In this document: positions 15,858 to 23,972 of the stretch, piece by piece
How the letters are laid out: the number at the start of each line of letters is the position of its first letter
Numbering within the stretch: position 1 is the stretch's first letter
From: Aeromicrobium massiliense JC14
Lineage (GTDB): Bacteria; Actinomycetota; Actinomycetes; Propionibacteriales; Nocardioidaceae
NCBI RefSeq assembly: GCF_000312105.1
Contig: NZ_HE978637.1
Coordinates: 186,001-250,000, forward strand
DNA length: 64,000 bases
Reading direction: 5' to 3'
Program-made: the position numbers and the translations under genes
The notes under the pieces: model-generated
Told to the model about the DNA's origin: nothing
What the model saw: only the letters and a program-made list of their open reading frames with translations
Databases searched by the model: none

Positions 15858-16163
15858 ATGACCGTCCTGTCCACCGTCCGTGCCGCCGCCGCGGGGGCGC
15901 TGCTCGTCAACGCCGTCCCGCACGGGGTCAAGGGGATCACCGGCCAGCGGTTCCCGTCGCCGTTCGCCAAGCCGCCGGCCGTCGGACTGTCCGGACCCGT
16001 GCCCAACGTGCTGTGGAGCGCCGCGAACCTCGCGGCCGGCTCGTGGCTGCGCCGCGGCGTCACGACACCGGCCGAGCGACGAGCCATGGTGCTCGGCGGG
16101 GTCGGGACGGCGGCCGGCCTGGCAGCGTTCTTCCACCGCCTGCCGACCCTGCCGGAGGCGTGA
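15858..16163 (+). CDS. Small membrane protein, unknown function
   Basis: A 101-residue protein with hydrophobic segments near residues 8-20, 50-65 and 78-92. The conserved-looking block NAVPHGVKGITGQRFPSPF occurs in uncharacterised actinobacterial membrane proteins. The ATG at 15858 has GGGGAG before it. Nothing suggests a reaction; neighbours (lipoprotein, DUF1059) do not help. Confidence 0.65.
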   Translation: MTVLSTVRAAAAGALLVNAVPHGVKGITGQRFPSPFAKPPAVGLSGPVPNVLWSAANLAAGSWLRRGVTTPAERRAMVLGGVGTAAGLAAFFHRLPTLPEA

Positions 16164-16285
16164 CGAAGCACTCCGTCGTTTGCGGTGCACGACGCCGGAG
16201 CGCCGCTTACGCTTCGGGAGGTGCCGAACCGGCACCACGTCCCGCCCGACGGATCGGGCTTCGGGGGACTGCAAAGGAGTGCACC

Positions 16286-16462
16286 ATGAAGAGCTTCGCC
16301 TGTGGCGACGTCGTTCCCGGCTGTGACGCCACCTTCGTCTGCGACACCGACGACGACGTGCTGGCCGCCGTCGCCCGCCACGCGCAGGACGACCACGGCA
16401 TGACCGAGGTCCCCGCCGAGCTGGTCGACCAGGTGCGTGGACACATCGTCGCCGTCGCCTGA
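16286..16462 (+). CDS. DUF1059 small protein (copy 1)
   Basis: A 58-residue DUF1059 protein: MKSFACGDVVPGCDATF at the start, two acidic residues in the middle and a helix ending in the HGMTEVP block. Family members are small soluble proteins with conserved Cys/His that may bind a metal; no function is established. AAGGAG precedes the ATG. Its end overlaps the start of the EAL gene by 26 bases. The same two-gene unit is repeated at 17680-18983. Confidence 0.85.
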   Translation: MKSFACGDVVPGCDATFVCDTDDDVLAAVARHAQDDHGMTEVPAELVDQVRGHIVAVA

Positions 16463-17579
16463 CCAGGCGACCGTCAGCCCCGCCGACATCGCCCGTGTGC
16501 TGGGCGGCGAAGGACTGACGACCCACTACCAGCCGATCGTCGACCTGCGCCGCGGCACGGTCGTCGGCTACGAGGCGCTCGCGCGCTTCGACGCCGCCGA
16601 GCGCAACCCCGAGGTGTGGTTCGCCCGGGCCCGCGAGCTGGGCCTGGGCGCCGCGCTCGAGGCCGCCGCGGTGCGGTCGGCGCTCACCCGCCGCGCGAAC
16701 CTGCCGGCCAACACCTTCCTGACCGTCAACGTCGGGCCGGACGTGCTCGCGTCCGCCGAGATGCAGGACGTCTGGGCGTCGTCGGAGTCGCTGGGCGGCG
16801 TGGTGGTCGAGCTGACCGAGCAGCACCGCATCGAGTCGTACGTGGACCTCGAGCCCAGCCTGCACGCGCTGCGTGCGCAGGGTGCGCTCGTGGCCATCGA
16901 CGACGCCGGCGCGGGCTACGCGGGCCTGCACCACCTGCTGTCGTTGCGGCCGGACTTCATCAAGCTCGACCGCGGGCTCGTGGCCGGGCTCGATCGCGAC
17001 GAGGCCAAGCGCGCCCTCGTCGAGATGATGGGCACCTTCGGCAGCCGGGTCGACGCCTGGCTGCTCGCCGAGGGCATCGAGACCGGCGAGGAGCTGGACG
17101 TCCTGGTGCAGCTGGGCGTCCCGCTCGGCCAGGGCTACTTCTTCGGCCGGCCGGCGCCGGAGTTCGCCGGCGCCGACCCCGACTCGGTGCTGCGCGTCCT
17201 GACCCAGCAGCAGGCCGGCGAGCACCCGGGGCTGCGTCCGCTCATCGAGTTCGCGCCCACCGCCGTCGAGGTCGACGAGGCCCGCGTGCTGCTCGGCGAC
17301 GACCGGCACGACGTCGTCGTGATCCTCGACGGTCACGGACGTCCGTCGGCCACCGTCGACGGCTGGGGCGCCCTGCATGCCATCCGCGACTCGGGGCTGC
17401 GGATCAACGTCTCGACGCCGCTGGACGAGGCCGCCCAACGGGCCATCGTGCGCTCGGCGACCTCGCGCTTCCACCCGCTCGTCTGCACCGACAACGCCGG
17501 ACGCTACTGCGGCATCGTGCGCGTCGAGCGGCTGCTCGACGCGCTCGCCCGCGCCGCGGCCCCGGCGCTGCACGCATGA
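16437..17579 (+). CDS. EAL-domain c-di-GMP phosphodiesterase (copy 1)
   Basis: A 380-residue protein: an EAL domain (about 20-255), then a regulatory region with CBS-like features (FHPLVCTDNAGRYCGIVRVE). Metal and catalytic residues look complete: Glu46 of YEALARF, Asn in TVNVGPD, Glu in VELTEQ, the DD pair in IDDAGAGYAGL, Lys in FIKLDR, Glu in AEGIET and Gln in LGQGYFFGRP. It should hydrolyse cyclic di-GMP. There is no GGDEF domain or membrane helix. The GTG start inside the DUF1059 gene implies coupling; a start a little downstream is possible. Confidence 0.88.
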   Translation: MDTSSPSPDQATVSPADIARVLGGEGLTTHYQPIVDLRRGTVVGYEALARFDAAERNPEVWFARARELGLGAALEAAAVRSALTRRANLPANTFLTVNVGPDVLASAEMQDVWASSESLGGVVVELTEQHRIESYVDLEPSLHALRAQGALVAIDDAGAGYAGLHHLLSLRPDFIKLDRGLVAGLDRDEAKRALVEMMGTFGSRVDAWLLAEGIETGEELDVLVQLGVPLGQGYFFGRPAPEFAGADPDSVLRVLTQQQAGEHPGLRPLIEFAPTAVEVDEARVLLGDDRHDVVVILDGHGRPSATVDGWGALHAIRDSGLRINVSTPLDEAAQRAIVRSATSRFHPLVCTDNAGRYCGIVRVERLLDALARAAAPALHA

Positions 17580-17679
17580 GCCGTCCGGCGGGCGATTTCG
17601 CTCACGTCGCCGGGCCCGCGGCCGATGGGTCGGGGGTCGAGCACACCCCGGATCCCGGACCCCCTCCCGAGGAGCAGTA

Positions 17680-17856
17680 GTGAAGCGATTTGCCTGTGGT
17701 GACGTCGTCCCCGGCTGCGAGGACGTGTTCCTCGGCGCCACCGACGACGAGGTGCTGGACCAGGCGCTCCAGCACGCGGCCGAGGCGCACGGCATGACCG
17801 ACGTCCCGCCGGAGACGCTCGAGCACGCCCGCGGCCTCGTCACGACCGTCGCCTGA
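17680..17856 (+). CDS. DUF1059 small protein (copy 2)
   Basis: A 58-residue paralogue of the protein at 16286, beginning MKRFACGDVVPGCEDVF and ending in a helix after HGMTDVP. Same length and spacing as copy 1. The GTG at 17680 follows GAGGAG (17669-17674). It precedes the second EAL gene by two bases, so the order DUF1059-EAL is repeated exactly. Confidence 0.85.
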   Translation: MKRFACGDVVPGCEDVFLGATDDEVLDQALQHAAEAHGMTDVPPETLEHARGLVTTVA

Positions 17857-17858
17857 TC

Positions 17859-18983
17859 ATGACCGCCGGGACCGCGGCGGGAGACGTCGTCGGGCCCGAG
17901 GACCTGGACCGTGCCGTCCACGGTGACGGGCTGCGCGTCCACCTGCAGCCGATCCTGGACCTGACCCGCGCCACGGTCGTCGGCTACGAGGCGCTCGCGC
18001 GCTTCGACGGACCGGTCACGAGCCCCGAGGTCTGGTTCGACGCGGCCCACGCGTGCGGCCGCGCCGCCGAGCTCGAGGCCGCCGCCGTGCGCGCCGCGCT
18101 CTCCCGCCGGGCCGAGCTGCCGCCGATGCGGTTCCTGACCGTCAACGTCTCGCCGGACGTGCTCAGCGACCCGGTCATGCAGCAGGTCTGGCGTGAGGCC
18201 GCCCCGCTGCGCGGCGTCGTCGTGGAGCTCACCGAGCAGCGCCGGTTCGACGAGCGCGAGGTGCAGGCCGAGCTCACCGCGCTGCGGGCCGCCGGCGCGT
18301 TCATCGCCATCGACGACACCGGCTCGGGCTACGCCGGGCTGCACCGCCTGCTCGTGGTGCGACCGCACTTCATCAAGATCGACCGCGGGCTCGTCGCCGG
18401 CGTCGACCAGGACGAGGGCAAGCGCGCCCTCATCGAGATGCTCGGCATCTTCGGCAACCGCGTGGACGCCTGGCTGCTCGCCGAGGGCATCGAGACGCCC
18501 GAGGAGCTCGAGGCACTCATGCAGCTCGGCGTCCCGCTCGGCCAGGGCTACCTGCTCGGCCGTCCGACCGCCGAGCCCGTCGCCCCGAGCGCCGAGGCCG
18601 TCCGCCAGGTGCTGGCGCACCGCCGTGTGCACCACGACGGCGAGGGGCTCGGCCCGCTGCTCGAGCGCGTCCCCACCGCCCCCGACGTCGCCAGCGCGCA
18701 CGCCGTGGTCGCGCGCGAGGGCGTCGACCTGGTCGTCGTGGTCGACGCCGACCACGGCCCGGTGTCGACCGTGTGCTCGGCCGGCCACGTGGAGCCGGTG
18801 CGCGAGGCCGGTCTGCGGCTGCACGTCGACACTCCGCTGCACGAGGCGGCGCGCCGGGCGATCGTCCGGACGCCGGTGCTGCGGTTCCGGCCGCTCGTGT
18901 GCATCGACGCGCAGGGCCGACTCGCCGGGATCGTGCGCATGGAGCGACTCGTCGAGGCGCTCGCCCAGCCCGCCGCCGGCTGA
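17859..18983 (+). CDS. EAL-domain c-di-GMP phosphodiesterase (copy 2)
   Basis: A 374-residue paralogue of the protein at 16437, collinear along its whole length. All catalytic motifs are kept: YEALARF, TVNVSPD, VELTEQ, IDDTGSGYAGL, FIKIDR, AEGIET, LGQGYLLGRP; the C-terminal CBS-like end FRPLVCIDAQGRLAGIVRME also matches. Divergence is greatest in the N-terminus and between 255 and 330, suggesting an old duplication with different inputs. The stop lies within the first of three 19-bp tandem repeats. Confidence 0.88.
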   Translation: MTAGTAAGDVVGPEDLDRAVHGDGLRVHLQPILDLTRATVVGYEALARFDGPVTSPEVWFDAAHACGRAAELEAAAVRAALSRRAELPPMRFLTVNVSPDVLSDPVMQQVWREAAPLRGVVVELTEQRRFDEREVQAELTALRAAGAFIAIDDTGSGYAGLHRLLVVRPHFIKIDRGLVAGVDQDEGKRALIEMLGIFGNRVDAWLLAEGIETPEELEALMQLGVPLGQGYLLGRPTAEPVAPSAEAVRQVLAHRRVHHDGEGLGPLLERVPTAPDVASAHAVVAREGVDLVVVVDADHGPVSTVCSAGHVEPVREAGLRLHVDTPLHEAARRAIVRTPVLRFRPLVCIDAQGRLAGIVRMERLVEALAQPAAG

Positions 18984-19027
18984 GCCTGTCGCCGCCGGCT
19001 GAGCCCGGCGCCGCTGGCTGAGCCTGG
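18971..19027. repeat. Three tandem 19-bp repeats spanning the EAL copy-2 stop codon
   Basis: Three copies of a CGCCGCCGGCTGAGCCYGK-type unit (18971-18989, 18990-19008, 19009-19027). Each contains TGA; the first supplies the stop of the EAL gene. Just after lies a CTTCGGCAAGCTCAG motif (19038-19052). Confidence 0.75.
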
Positions 19028-19037
19028 TGAAGCCTCC

Positions 19038-19052
19038 CTTCGGCAAGCTCAG
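19038..19052. repeat. Dispersed repeat motif CTTCGRCARGCTCAG
   Basis: CTTCGGCAAGCTCAG, one of five near-identical 15-mers in intergenic DNA (also 23973, 48551, 48658, 48749). Confidence 0.6.
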
Positions 19053-19082
19053 GGAGCGGGGGTGCGGCTCGGAGAGCGGGGC

Positions 19083-20303
19083 TCAGGCGGTGACGGCGTC
19101 GGGCCCGGGCGCGGGGACGTCCTCGCCGCGGGGCGCGAGCAGCGTCGCGAACGCCGTGGTGATCGGCACCGCCAGCACCAGGCCGATGGCGCCGACGAGC
19201 GTCCGCGCCACCTCCGAGCCGATCTCCTCGCTGGTCGCGACCTGGGTCAGGCTCTGGCTGTACGCCGACACCAGCAGCAGGATCGTCATCGCCGAGCCCG
19301 CGTACGCGAACACCAGCGTGTAGACGCTGGACGCGATGTGGTCGCGGCCGATGCGCATGGCCGACGTGAACAGCTGCGTGCGGCTGGCGCCGGGCTGCAG
19401 CGCGCGCATCTCCCACACCGCGCTGGCCTGCGTGACGGTGACGTCGTTGAGCACGCCGAGGCCGGCGATCACCATGCTGGCCGCGACGATGCCCGACAGG
19501 TCGGCGCTGGTGGCGACGGCGGCGAGCAGCCGGTCGTCGTCCGACGCGACGCCGGTCAGGTGCGACCAGTCGGTCGCCCAGGCGCCGAGCACGGCGGTGA
19601 GGGCGAGTCCCACCAGCGTCCCGAACAGGGCTGACGTGGTGCGGATCGAGATGCCGTGGGCCAGGTAGAGCACCACGATCATGATCGCCGCCGACCCGAC
19701 CGTGGCCACGAGCAGCGCGTTCGTGCCCGACAGCAGCGCGGGCATGACGAAGCCGAGCAGCACGACGAGGGTGACGCCGATGCCGGCGATGGCGAACAGG
19801 CCGCGCCAGCGCGCGACCACCACCACGAGCAGGCCGAACACCGCGGCGATCGCGGCGAGCGGGAAGCCGCGCTCGAAGTCGTAGAACTCCCAGGACGCCG
19901 GCTGGCCGTCGGGAGCGATGCGCAGGACCTGGATCTCGTCGCCGACCTTCATGCCGGACGCCCACCGGGTCGGGTCGAGCGTGAACGTCGCGGTCTCGTC
20001 GCCGGCCTGCGCGGTCACCTCGGCGCAGTCGCCGGCGCGGGCCTGCGTCTGGTCGGGGCCGAGGCCGTCGCCGCCGCAGTCGAACGCCCGCACGGACTCG
20101 ACCACCGCGGGGACGCGGCTCACGCCCTCGGCGGCGTACGGGTCCTGGGCCTTCGGCACGTCCTCGTCCGCGGGCCACAGCAGCGCCATGGCGACGAGGG
20201 TCACGACGGCGATGACGCCGACGATCGCCGCCAGGACGAGCGCGAGGGTGCGGCGCGGCGGGCCGTCGGAGGGCGGGGTCGCGTGGGAGTGGCTGTGGCT
20301 CAC
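19083..20303 (-). CDS. YibE/F family membrane protein
   Basis: A 406-residue integral membrane protein. A His/Ser-rich N-terminus (SHSHSHA) precedes helix 1 (about 20-43), then an extracellular beta-rich domain (50-135) and seven or so helices to the end. The blocks LNDVTVTQASAVWEMR and GRDHIASSVYTLVFAYAG are diagnostic for YibE/F. These proteins resemble transporters but no substrate is known. GTG start, with CACGAT seven bases before it. Confidence 0.88.
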   Translation of the reverse strand: MSHSHSHATPPSDGPPRRTLALVLAAIVGVIAVVTLVAMALLWPADEDVPKAQDPYAAEGVSRVPAVVESVRAFDCGGDGLGPDQTQARAGDCAEVTAQAGDETATFTLDPTRWASGMKVGDEIQVLRIAPDGQPASWEFYDFERGFPLAAIAAVFGLLVVVVARWRGLFAIAGIGVTLVVLLGFVMPALLSGTNALLVATVGSAAIMIVVLYLAHGISIRTTSALFGTLVGLALTAVLGAWATDWSHLTGVASDDDRLLAAVATSADLSGIVAASMVIAGLGVLNDVTVTQASAVWEMRALQPGASRTQLFTSAMRIGRDHIASSVYTLVFAYAGSAMTILLLVSAYSQSLTQVATSEEIGSEVARTLVGAIGLVLAVPITTAFATLLAPRGEDVPAPGPDAVTA

Positions 20304-20310
20304 GGCCCCG

Positions 20311-20316
20311 ATCGTG
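20311..20316 (-). promoter_or_regulatory. -10-like hexamer CACGAT of the YibE/F gene
   Basis: CACGAT on the minus strand, seven bases before the GTG at 20303; no ribosome-binding site visible. Confidence 0.35.
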
Positions 20317-20346
20317 CCAGGTCCGGCCGGCGACGGCGTCCGGGAC

Positions 20347-20538
20347 TCAGTCGGCGAACGACAGACCGTGCGCGCGGAGCGCCTCGTCCAGGAGGCGCAC
20401 CGCCTTCGGGCCGACGCCGTGCAGGGCGAGCAGCTCGGCGCGGGTGCGGCCGGCGACCTGCTCGAGCGTCGTCCAGCCGGCCGCGGTGAGGGCCGCCGTC
20501 GCCGGCCGTCCGATGGCGGACGGGAGGGGATGCGTCAT
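20347..20538 (-). CDS. Small helix-hairpin-helix protein
   Basis: A 63-residue protein that is almost entirely a helix-hairpin-helix fold: LTAAGWTTLEQVAGRTRAEL then LLALHGVGPKAVRLLDEAL, with the hairpin HGVGPKA. Such stand-alone domains resemble the end of the RNA polymerase alpha subunit and usually contact DNA or protein. Its start overlaps the stop of the acetyltransferase by four bases, so they form a small operon. Confidence 0.75.
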   Translation of the reverse strand: MTHPLPSAIGRPATAALTAAGWTTLEQVAGRTRAELLALHGVGPKAVRLLDEALRAHGLSFAD

Positions 20539-21020
20539 GCGCCGGGCTGGTCGAGCGCGAGCTTCATGCCCTCGTGCGAGGCGACGAAGCCGAGCCGCTC
20601 GTAGAAGCGGCGCGCGTCCGTGCGCTGCTTGTCGGTGGTGAGCTGCACGAGGACGGCGCCGCGCTCACGACCGTGCTCGACGGCCCAGCCGATCATCGCG
20701 GTGCCGAGGCCGGTGCCGCGGTGGGACGCCGCGACCCGCACAGCCTCGACCTGGAGCCGCAGGGCGCCACCCCGTGACAGCCCGGGCAGGAAGGTCAGGT
20801 GAACGGTGCCGGCCACGACGTCCCCGTCGCGCACCACGGCGAGCAGGTGAGCGGGGTCGGCGTCGACGGCGTCGAACGCGGCCAGGTACGGATCGAGGTC
20901 GGGCGCCTCGCGGTCGCGGCCGAGGACGTCGTCGGCCAGCAGGGCCACGATCGCCGGCACGTCCGTGCGTCGGGCGCGGTCGACGTGCACGGTGCGGTCG
21001 GCGAGCTCGAGCGGCGTCAT
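20535..21020 (-). CDS. GNAT-family N-acetyltransferase
   Basis: A 161-residue single-domain acetyltransferase. The acetyl-CoA pyrophosphate loop is VAASHRGTGLGTAMIGW, and the C-terminal RFYERLGF is typical of GNAT enzymes acting on small amines or protein termini. Substrate unknown. The ATG at 21020 is preceded by TAGTCT with a seven-base gap, so the message is probably leaderless. Confidence 0.88.
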   Translation of the reverse strand: MTPLELADRTVHVDRARRTDVPAIVALLADDVLGRDREAPDLDPYLAAFDAVDADPAHLLAVVRDGDVVAGTVHLTFLPGLSRGGALRLQVEAVRVAASHRGTGLGTAMIGWAVEHGRERGAVLVQLTTDKQRTDARRFYERLGFVASHEGMKLALDQPGA

Positions 21021-21027
21021 GGCGCAC

Positions 21028-21033
21028 AGACTA
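21028..21033 (-). promoter_or_regulatory. -10 hexamer TAGTCT of the GNAT-HhH operon
   Basis: TAGTCT on the minus strand, seven bases before the ATG at 21020; only 24 bp separate it from the divergent hexamer at 21058. Confidence 0.55.
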
Positions 21034-21057
21034 CGGACGGATGTCGGGGCAGAGGCC

Positions 21058-21063
21058 TAGCCT
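21058..21063 (+). promoter_or_regulatory. -10 hexamer TAGCCT of the AlkZ-like gene
   Basis: TAGCCT, six bases before the ATG at 21070, with no ribosome-binding site between. Confidence 0.55.
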
Positions 21064-21069
21064 TCGGCC

Positions 21070-22176
21070 ATGAGGCTGAGCGACGAGGACCTGCGGCTGC
21101 GCACTCTCGCGCGCCAGCTGCCGGACGCGGGCGACGTGCTCGACCTGTTCGAGCGCCTCGCACCGATCCAGTCCCAGGTGCCGCGCGGCCCGTTCGTCCT
21201 GGCCTCCTCGCGCCGGCCGGGCACGACGTACGCCGAGGTGAACGCGCTGCTCGAGTCGCACGCGCTGGTCAAGGGCACCTGCCTGCGCGGCACGGTGCAC
21301 ACGGCGTCCGCGGCCGTCTGGCCCGACCTCGACGCGGTCGCCCGGCGGGCGCGCGCCGGCGAGCTGCGCCGGGCCCTGCGCCTGGAGCGTCTCACCCCCG
21401 ACGACGTGACGGCCGAGGTCGAGCGGGTCTGCGCCGACCGCTTCGTCCCGCGCGAGGAGCTCGTCGACGCGGTGGTGGGGTTCGTCGAGGCGGCCGAAGG
21501 GCGTCCGGTGGAGCGGTCGACCTTCAGCGACAACCTGCTCTGGGGGCACCCCGGCCTGGTGCGCCGCCCGCGCGACGAGCGCTGGGAGAAGCGCACCGAC
21601 GCCTTCCACCGCACGGCGTCCACGCTGCTGGAGCTGGGCGACTCACCGTCGCCGGACGCCGCGCTCGACCGGCTCGTGCTGCGTCACGTCGCGGCGTGCG
21701 GCCCGGTCACCCGCCGCGACCTCGCCTACTTCCTGGGCGAGCAGCTGCGCCGGGTGGACGCGTCGCTGGCCCGGCTCGGCGACCGGCTCGAGCACCTCGA
21801 CGGGCCCGACCCCGAGGGCTACCTCGACCTCGTCGACGCCCCGCTGACCCCGTCGGCCGATCTCGGCGTGCGCCTGCTGTCGGAGTTCGACGCGCTCACC
21901 GTCGGCTACCGAGGGCCGGGGCGCACCCGCTTCCTGCGTCAGGAGCAGCTCGACGTGGTGTGGGGCCGGGTCAACGGCCAGTACGCCCCCACAGTGCTGG
22001 CCGACGGACGCATGGTCGCGACCTGGCGGGTCGCCGGCCCGGCGCGAGCCACGCGGCTCGAGGTCGCGATGCTGCCCGGCGAGGCAGCCCTCGCCGACGA
22101 CGCGCTCGAGCCGCCGGCCCGCGCGCTCGGCGCCGTGCTCGACCTGCAGGTCGCCGACGTCGACGTCCGCGCCTAG
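21070..22176 (+). CDS. Winged-helix protein of the AlkZ/HTH_42 family, putative DNA glycosylase
   Basis: A 368-residue protein of the family that includes the interstrand-crosslink glycosylase AlkZ. The N-terminal APIQSQVPRGPF holds the Q-x-Q pair used by AlkZ for catalysis; LVKGTCLRGTVHTAS, PLTPSADLGVRLLSEFDAL and the later VNGQYAPTVLADGRMVATW are family landmarks around three winged-helix units. Repair of alkylated or crosslinked DNA is likely by family, but many members are untested. A strong hairpin follows the stop. Confidence 0.82.
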   Translation: MRLSDEDLRLRTLARQLPDAGDVLDLFERLAPIQSQVPRGPFVLASSRRPGTTYAEVNALLESHALVKGTCLRGTVHTASAAVWPDLDAVARRARAGELRRALRLERLTPDDVTAEVERVCADRFVPREELVDAVVGFVEAAEGRPVERSTFSDNLLWGHPGLVRRPRDERWEKRTDAFHRTASTLLELGDSPSPDAALDRLVLRHVAACGPVTRRDLAYFLGEQLRRVDASLARLGDRLEHLDGPDPEGYLDLVDAPLTPSADLGVRLLSEFDALTVGYRGPGRTRFLRQEQLDVVWGRVNGQYAPTVLADGRMVATWRVAGPARATRLEVAMLPGEAALADDALEPPARALGAVLDLQVADVDVRA

Positions 22177-22179
22177 ACG

Positions 22180-22218
22180 CGACGAGGCCCGGGGAGGCGT
22201 GCTCCCCGGGCCTCGTCG
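22180..22218. terminator. Bidirectional hairpin terminator
   Basis: Perfect 17-bp arms (22180-22196, 22202-22218) around GCGTG, between the convergent AlkZ-like and GlsB-like genes. No U-tract, as usual in GC-rich actinobacteria. Confidence 0.75.
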
Positions 22219-22230
22219 GACGTCACTGCG

Positions 22231-22494
22231 TCAGTGGTGGCTCTTCTTCTTGCCCGTGAACGCGTTGTAGGCGATGAGCACGATGATGGCGCCGACGATC
22301 GAGCCGATGATGCCGGCCGCGGAGAAGTCGATGCCGTCACCGCTGATCAGGCTGCCGAGCAGACCGCCGACGAACGAGCCGACCATGCCGAGCACGATCG
22401 TGGCGAGGATGCCCATGCTGTCCTTGCCGGGCACGATGGCGCGCGCCAGGAAGCCCGCGATGAGTCCGACGATGATGAAGCCGATGATGCCCAC
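22231..22494 (-). CDS. GlsB/YeaQ/YmgE-family stress membrane protein
   Basis: An 87-residue transglycosylase-associated-type membrane protein with three hydrophobic segments: residues 1-20 (GIIGFIIVGLIAGFLARAI), 28-50 and 60-78, rich in glycine, followed by the basic tail GKKKSHH. These small proteins are often induced by envelope or osmotic stress. The GTG at 22494 follows AAGGAG. Length and topology match the family. Confidence 0.9.
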   Translation of the reverse strand: MGIIGFIIVGLIAGFLARAIVPGKDSMGILATIVLGMVGSFVGGLLGSLISGDGIDFSAAGIIGSIVGAIIVLIAYNAFTGKKKSHH

Positions 22495-22601
22495 GTGATT
22501 CTCCTTCTCGGCCGGCCGGGTGGCCGGCGCTAGCGGTGTCTCGCCGGTCACCGTAGGGGAGTCCGAGCCGGTCCGCCTTCCGAGCGGGGTCGGCGGCGTG
22601 C

Positions 22602-22607
22602 CACGAT
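22602..22607 (+). promoter_or_regulatory. -10-like hexamer CACGAT before the APH-fold gene
   Basis: CACGAT, seven bases before the ATG at 22615; same pattern as at 14099, 20311 and 24563. Confidence 0.35.
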
Positions 22608-22614
22608 CGTGGCC

Positions 22615-23370
22615 ATGGCTGACGAGGAAGAGCTGACCGGGGGAGCCACCGGCGGGGCGACCCGCGTGGGGCGCACCGTCCGTCGTCCGACCGGTCCCTG
22701 GACCCCCGCCGTGCACGAGCTGCTGGACTTCCTGCACGAGGCGGGCCTGCGCGGCATCCCGCAGGCGCACGGCACCGACGAGCAGGGCCGCGAGGTGCTG
22801 ACGTACGTCGAGGGGCGCGGCGTCCCGGTCGACGACGAGGTCGTGCTGCCCGAGGTGCTGCAGGAGGCGGTCGCCTGGCTGCGCGACTTCCACGACCTGG
22901 TCGACGGCTTCCGTCCCGACGGCCCCCGCACGTGGCGCCAGAGCGGCGAGGTCGAGCTCGAGCCCGGCCAGGTCATCTGTCACAACGACCCGGGCGCCTA
23001 CAACTGGATCATCCAGTCCGGCCACTTCGTGGCGATGATCGACTGGGACCTGGCCGGACCGGGCGACCCGATCGACGACCTGGCGTTCATGGCCTGGACG
23101 GCGATCCCGCTGTACCGCGAGATCGACCCGGCGCTCGCCGCCGAGCGGATCAACCTGCTCGTGGACGCCTACGGCGAGTGGGGACCGATGACGCTGCTGG
23201 ACGCCGTCGAGCGCCGCATGCGCACCGCCGCTGACCGCATCGAGGCCGGCATCGAGCGCGGCGACGAGGGCATGCTCAACCTGGCCCGGCTGCGCGGCGA
23301 GCCGCAGCGCACCCGCGAGCGGGTCGAGGCGTTCGCCGCCCGCCGCCCGGCGATCGAGGCCCACCTGTGA
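22615..23370 (+). CDS. Phosphotransferase-enzyme (APH-fold) family protein
   Basis: A 251-residue kinase-like protein of the aminoglycoside/choline kinase fold. The catalytic loop is VICHNDPGAYNWI and the metal-binding Asp lies in MIDWDLAGPGDPIDDLA. The N-terminal ATP-binding lobe is short compared with true aminoglycoside kinases (about 300 residues), as in a large actinobacterial subgroup of unknown substrate, so antibiotic resistance should not be assumed. The cupin gene follows after 19 bases. Confidence 0.82.
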   Translation: MADEEELTGGATGGATRVGRTVRRPTGPWTPAVHELLDFLHEAGLRGIPQAHGTDEQGREVLTYVEGRGVPVDDEVVLPEVLQEAVAWLRDFHDLVDGFRPDGPRTWRQSGEVELEPGQVICHNDPGAYNWIIQSGHFVAMIDWDLAGPGDPIDDLAFMAWTAIPLYREIDPALAAERINLLVDAYGEWGPMTLLDAVERRMRTAADRIEAGIERGDEGMLNLARLRGEPQRTRERVEAFAARRPAIEAHL

Positions 23371-23389
23371 ACGCGATGGAGGTCTGCCC

Positions 23390-23809
23390 GTGAAGCACCC
23401 GCTGATCGACGCGCTGGGTCTGGTGCAGCACCCCGAGGGCGGCTGGTACCGGCAGAGCTGGGCGTCCGGCGTGGACGTCGAGCTGGCCGACGGCCGGGTC
23501 CGGCCCACGGCGACGCTGATCCACTTCCTGCTGCCGGCCGGTGACGCGTCCGGCTGGCACAAGGTGGCCTCGGACGAGATCTGGATCGCCCAGCAGGGTG
23601 TCGTCGTGCTCGAGCTCGGCGGCTCCGGCGAGGAGCCGGAGGCCGAGGCGCAGCACACCGTCGGGCTGGACGTCGAGGTCGGTCACGAGACGCAGGTGCT
23701 CGTCCCGGCCGGCACGTGGCAGCGCACCGTGCCTCGCGAGGAGGACGCGCTGGTCAGCTGCGTGGTCTCGCCGGGCTTCGACTTCGCCGACTTCACGCTG
23801 CTCGACTAG
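23390..23809 (+). CDS. DUF985 cupin protein
   Basis: A 139-residue single cupin. The start MKHPLIDALGLVQHPEGGWY and the core FLLPAGDASGWHKVASDEIW are typical of DUF985; the histidine of GWHKV and the Glu of DEIW are candidate metal ligands, and PAGTWQRTVP begins the second cupin motif. Sugar epimerase-like or dioxygenase roles have been guessed for the family, none firmly. GTG start with GGAGG upstream; probably in an operon with the APH-fold gene. Confidence 0.85.
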   Translation: MKHPLIDALGLVQHPEGGWYRQSWASGVDVELADGRVRPTATLIHFLLPAGDASGWHKVASDEIWIAQQGVVVLELGGSGEEPEAEAQHTVGLDVEVGHETQVLVPAGTWQRTVPREEDALVSCVVSPGFDFADFTLLD

Positions 23810-23940
23810 TCGACGGCGCGCAGGAACGCCTCGACGACGTCGTCGAGCGTGGGCAGCGCCGCCTGCGTGCCCGGCACCCGGTCGACCGCGGCCGTGTCGC
23901 GGATGGCGGCCACCGCCAGCAGCACCGCCGGGCGGAAGCG
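23806..23940 (-). pseudogene. Possible 3' remnant of a gene cut by a repeat
   Basis: An open minus-strand stretch encoding about 43 residues (…AAIRDTAAVDRVPGTQAALP…) with helical, protein-like character but no start; upstream it runs straight into the CTTCGACAGGCTCAG repeat and low-complexity codons. It may be the C-terminus of a lost gene or simply non-coding. Confidence 0.25.
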
Positions 23941-23972
23941 GCCCCCGCTCCTCGAGCGTGTCGAGAAGGGCC

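Noticed and set aside
13133..16489. A 1118-codon minus-strand open frame
   Set aside because: Only its last 310 codons (the esterase) are real; the rest is antisense to the nitronate monooxygenase and other genes and arises from GC-rich codon bias.
15726..19046. A 1106-codon minus-strand open frame
   Set aside because: Entirely antisense to the DUF1059-EAL genes, which have clear catalytic motifs; no recognisable protein in this frame.
22615..23370. Aminoglycoside resistance gene
   Set aside because: Fold is right but the protein is short and belongs to a broad group of unknown substrate.
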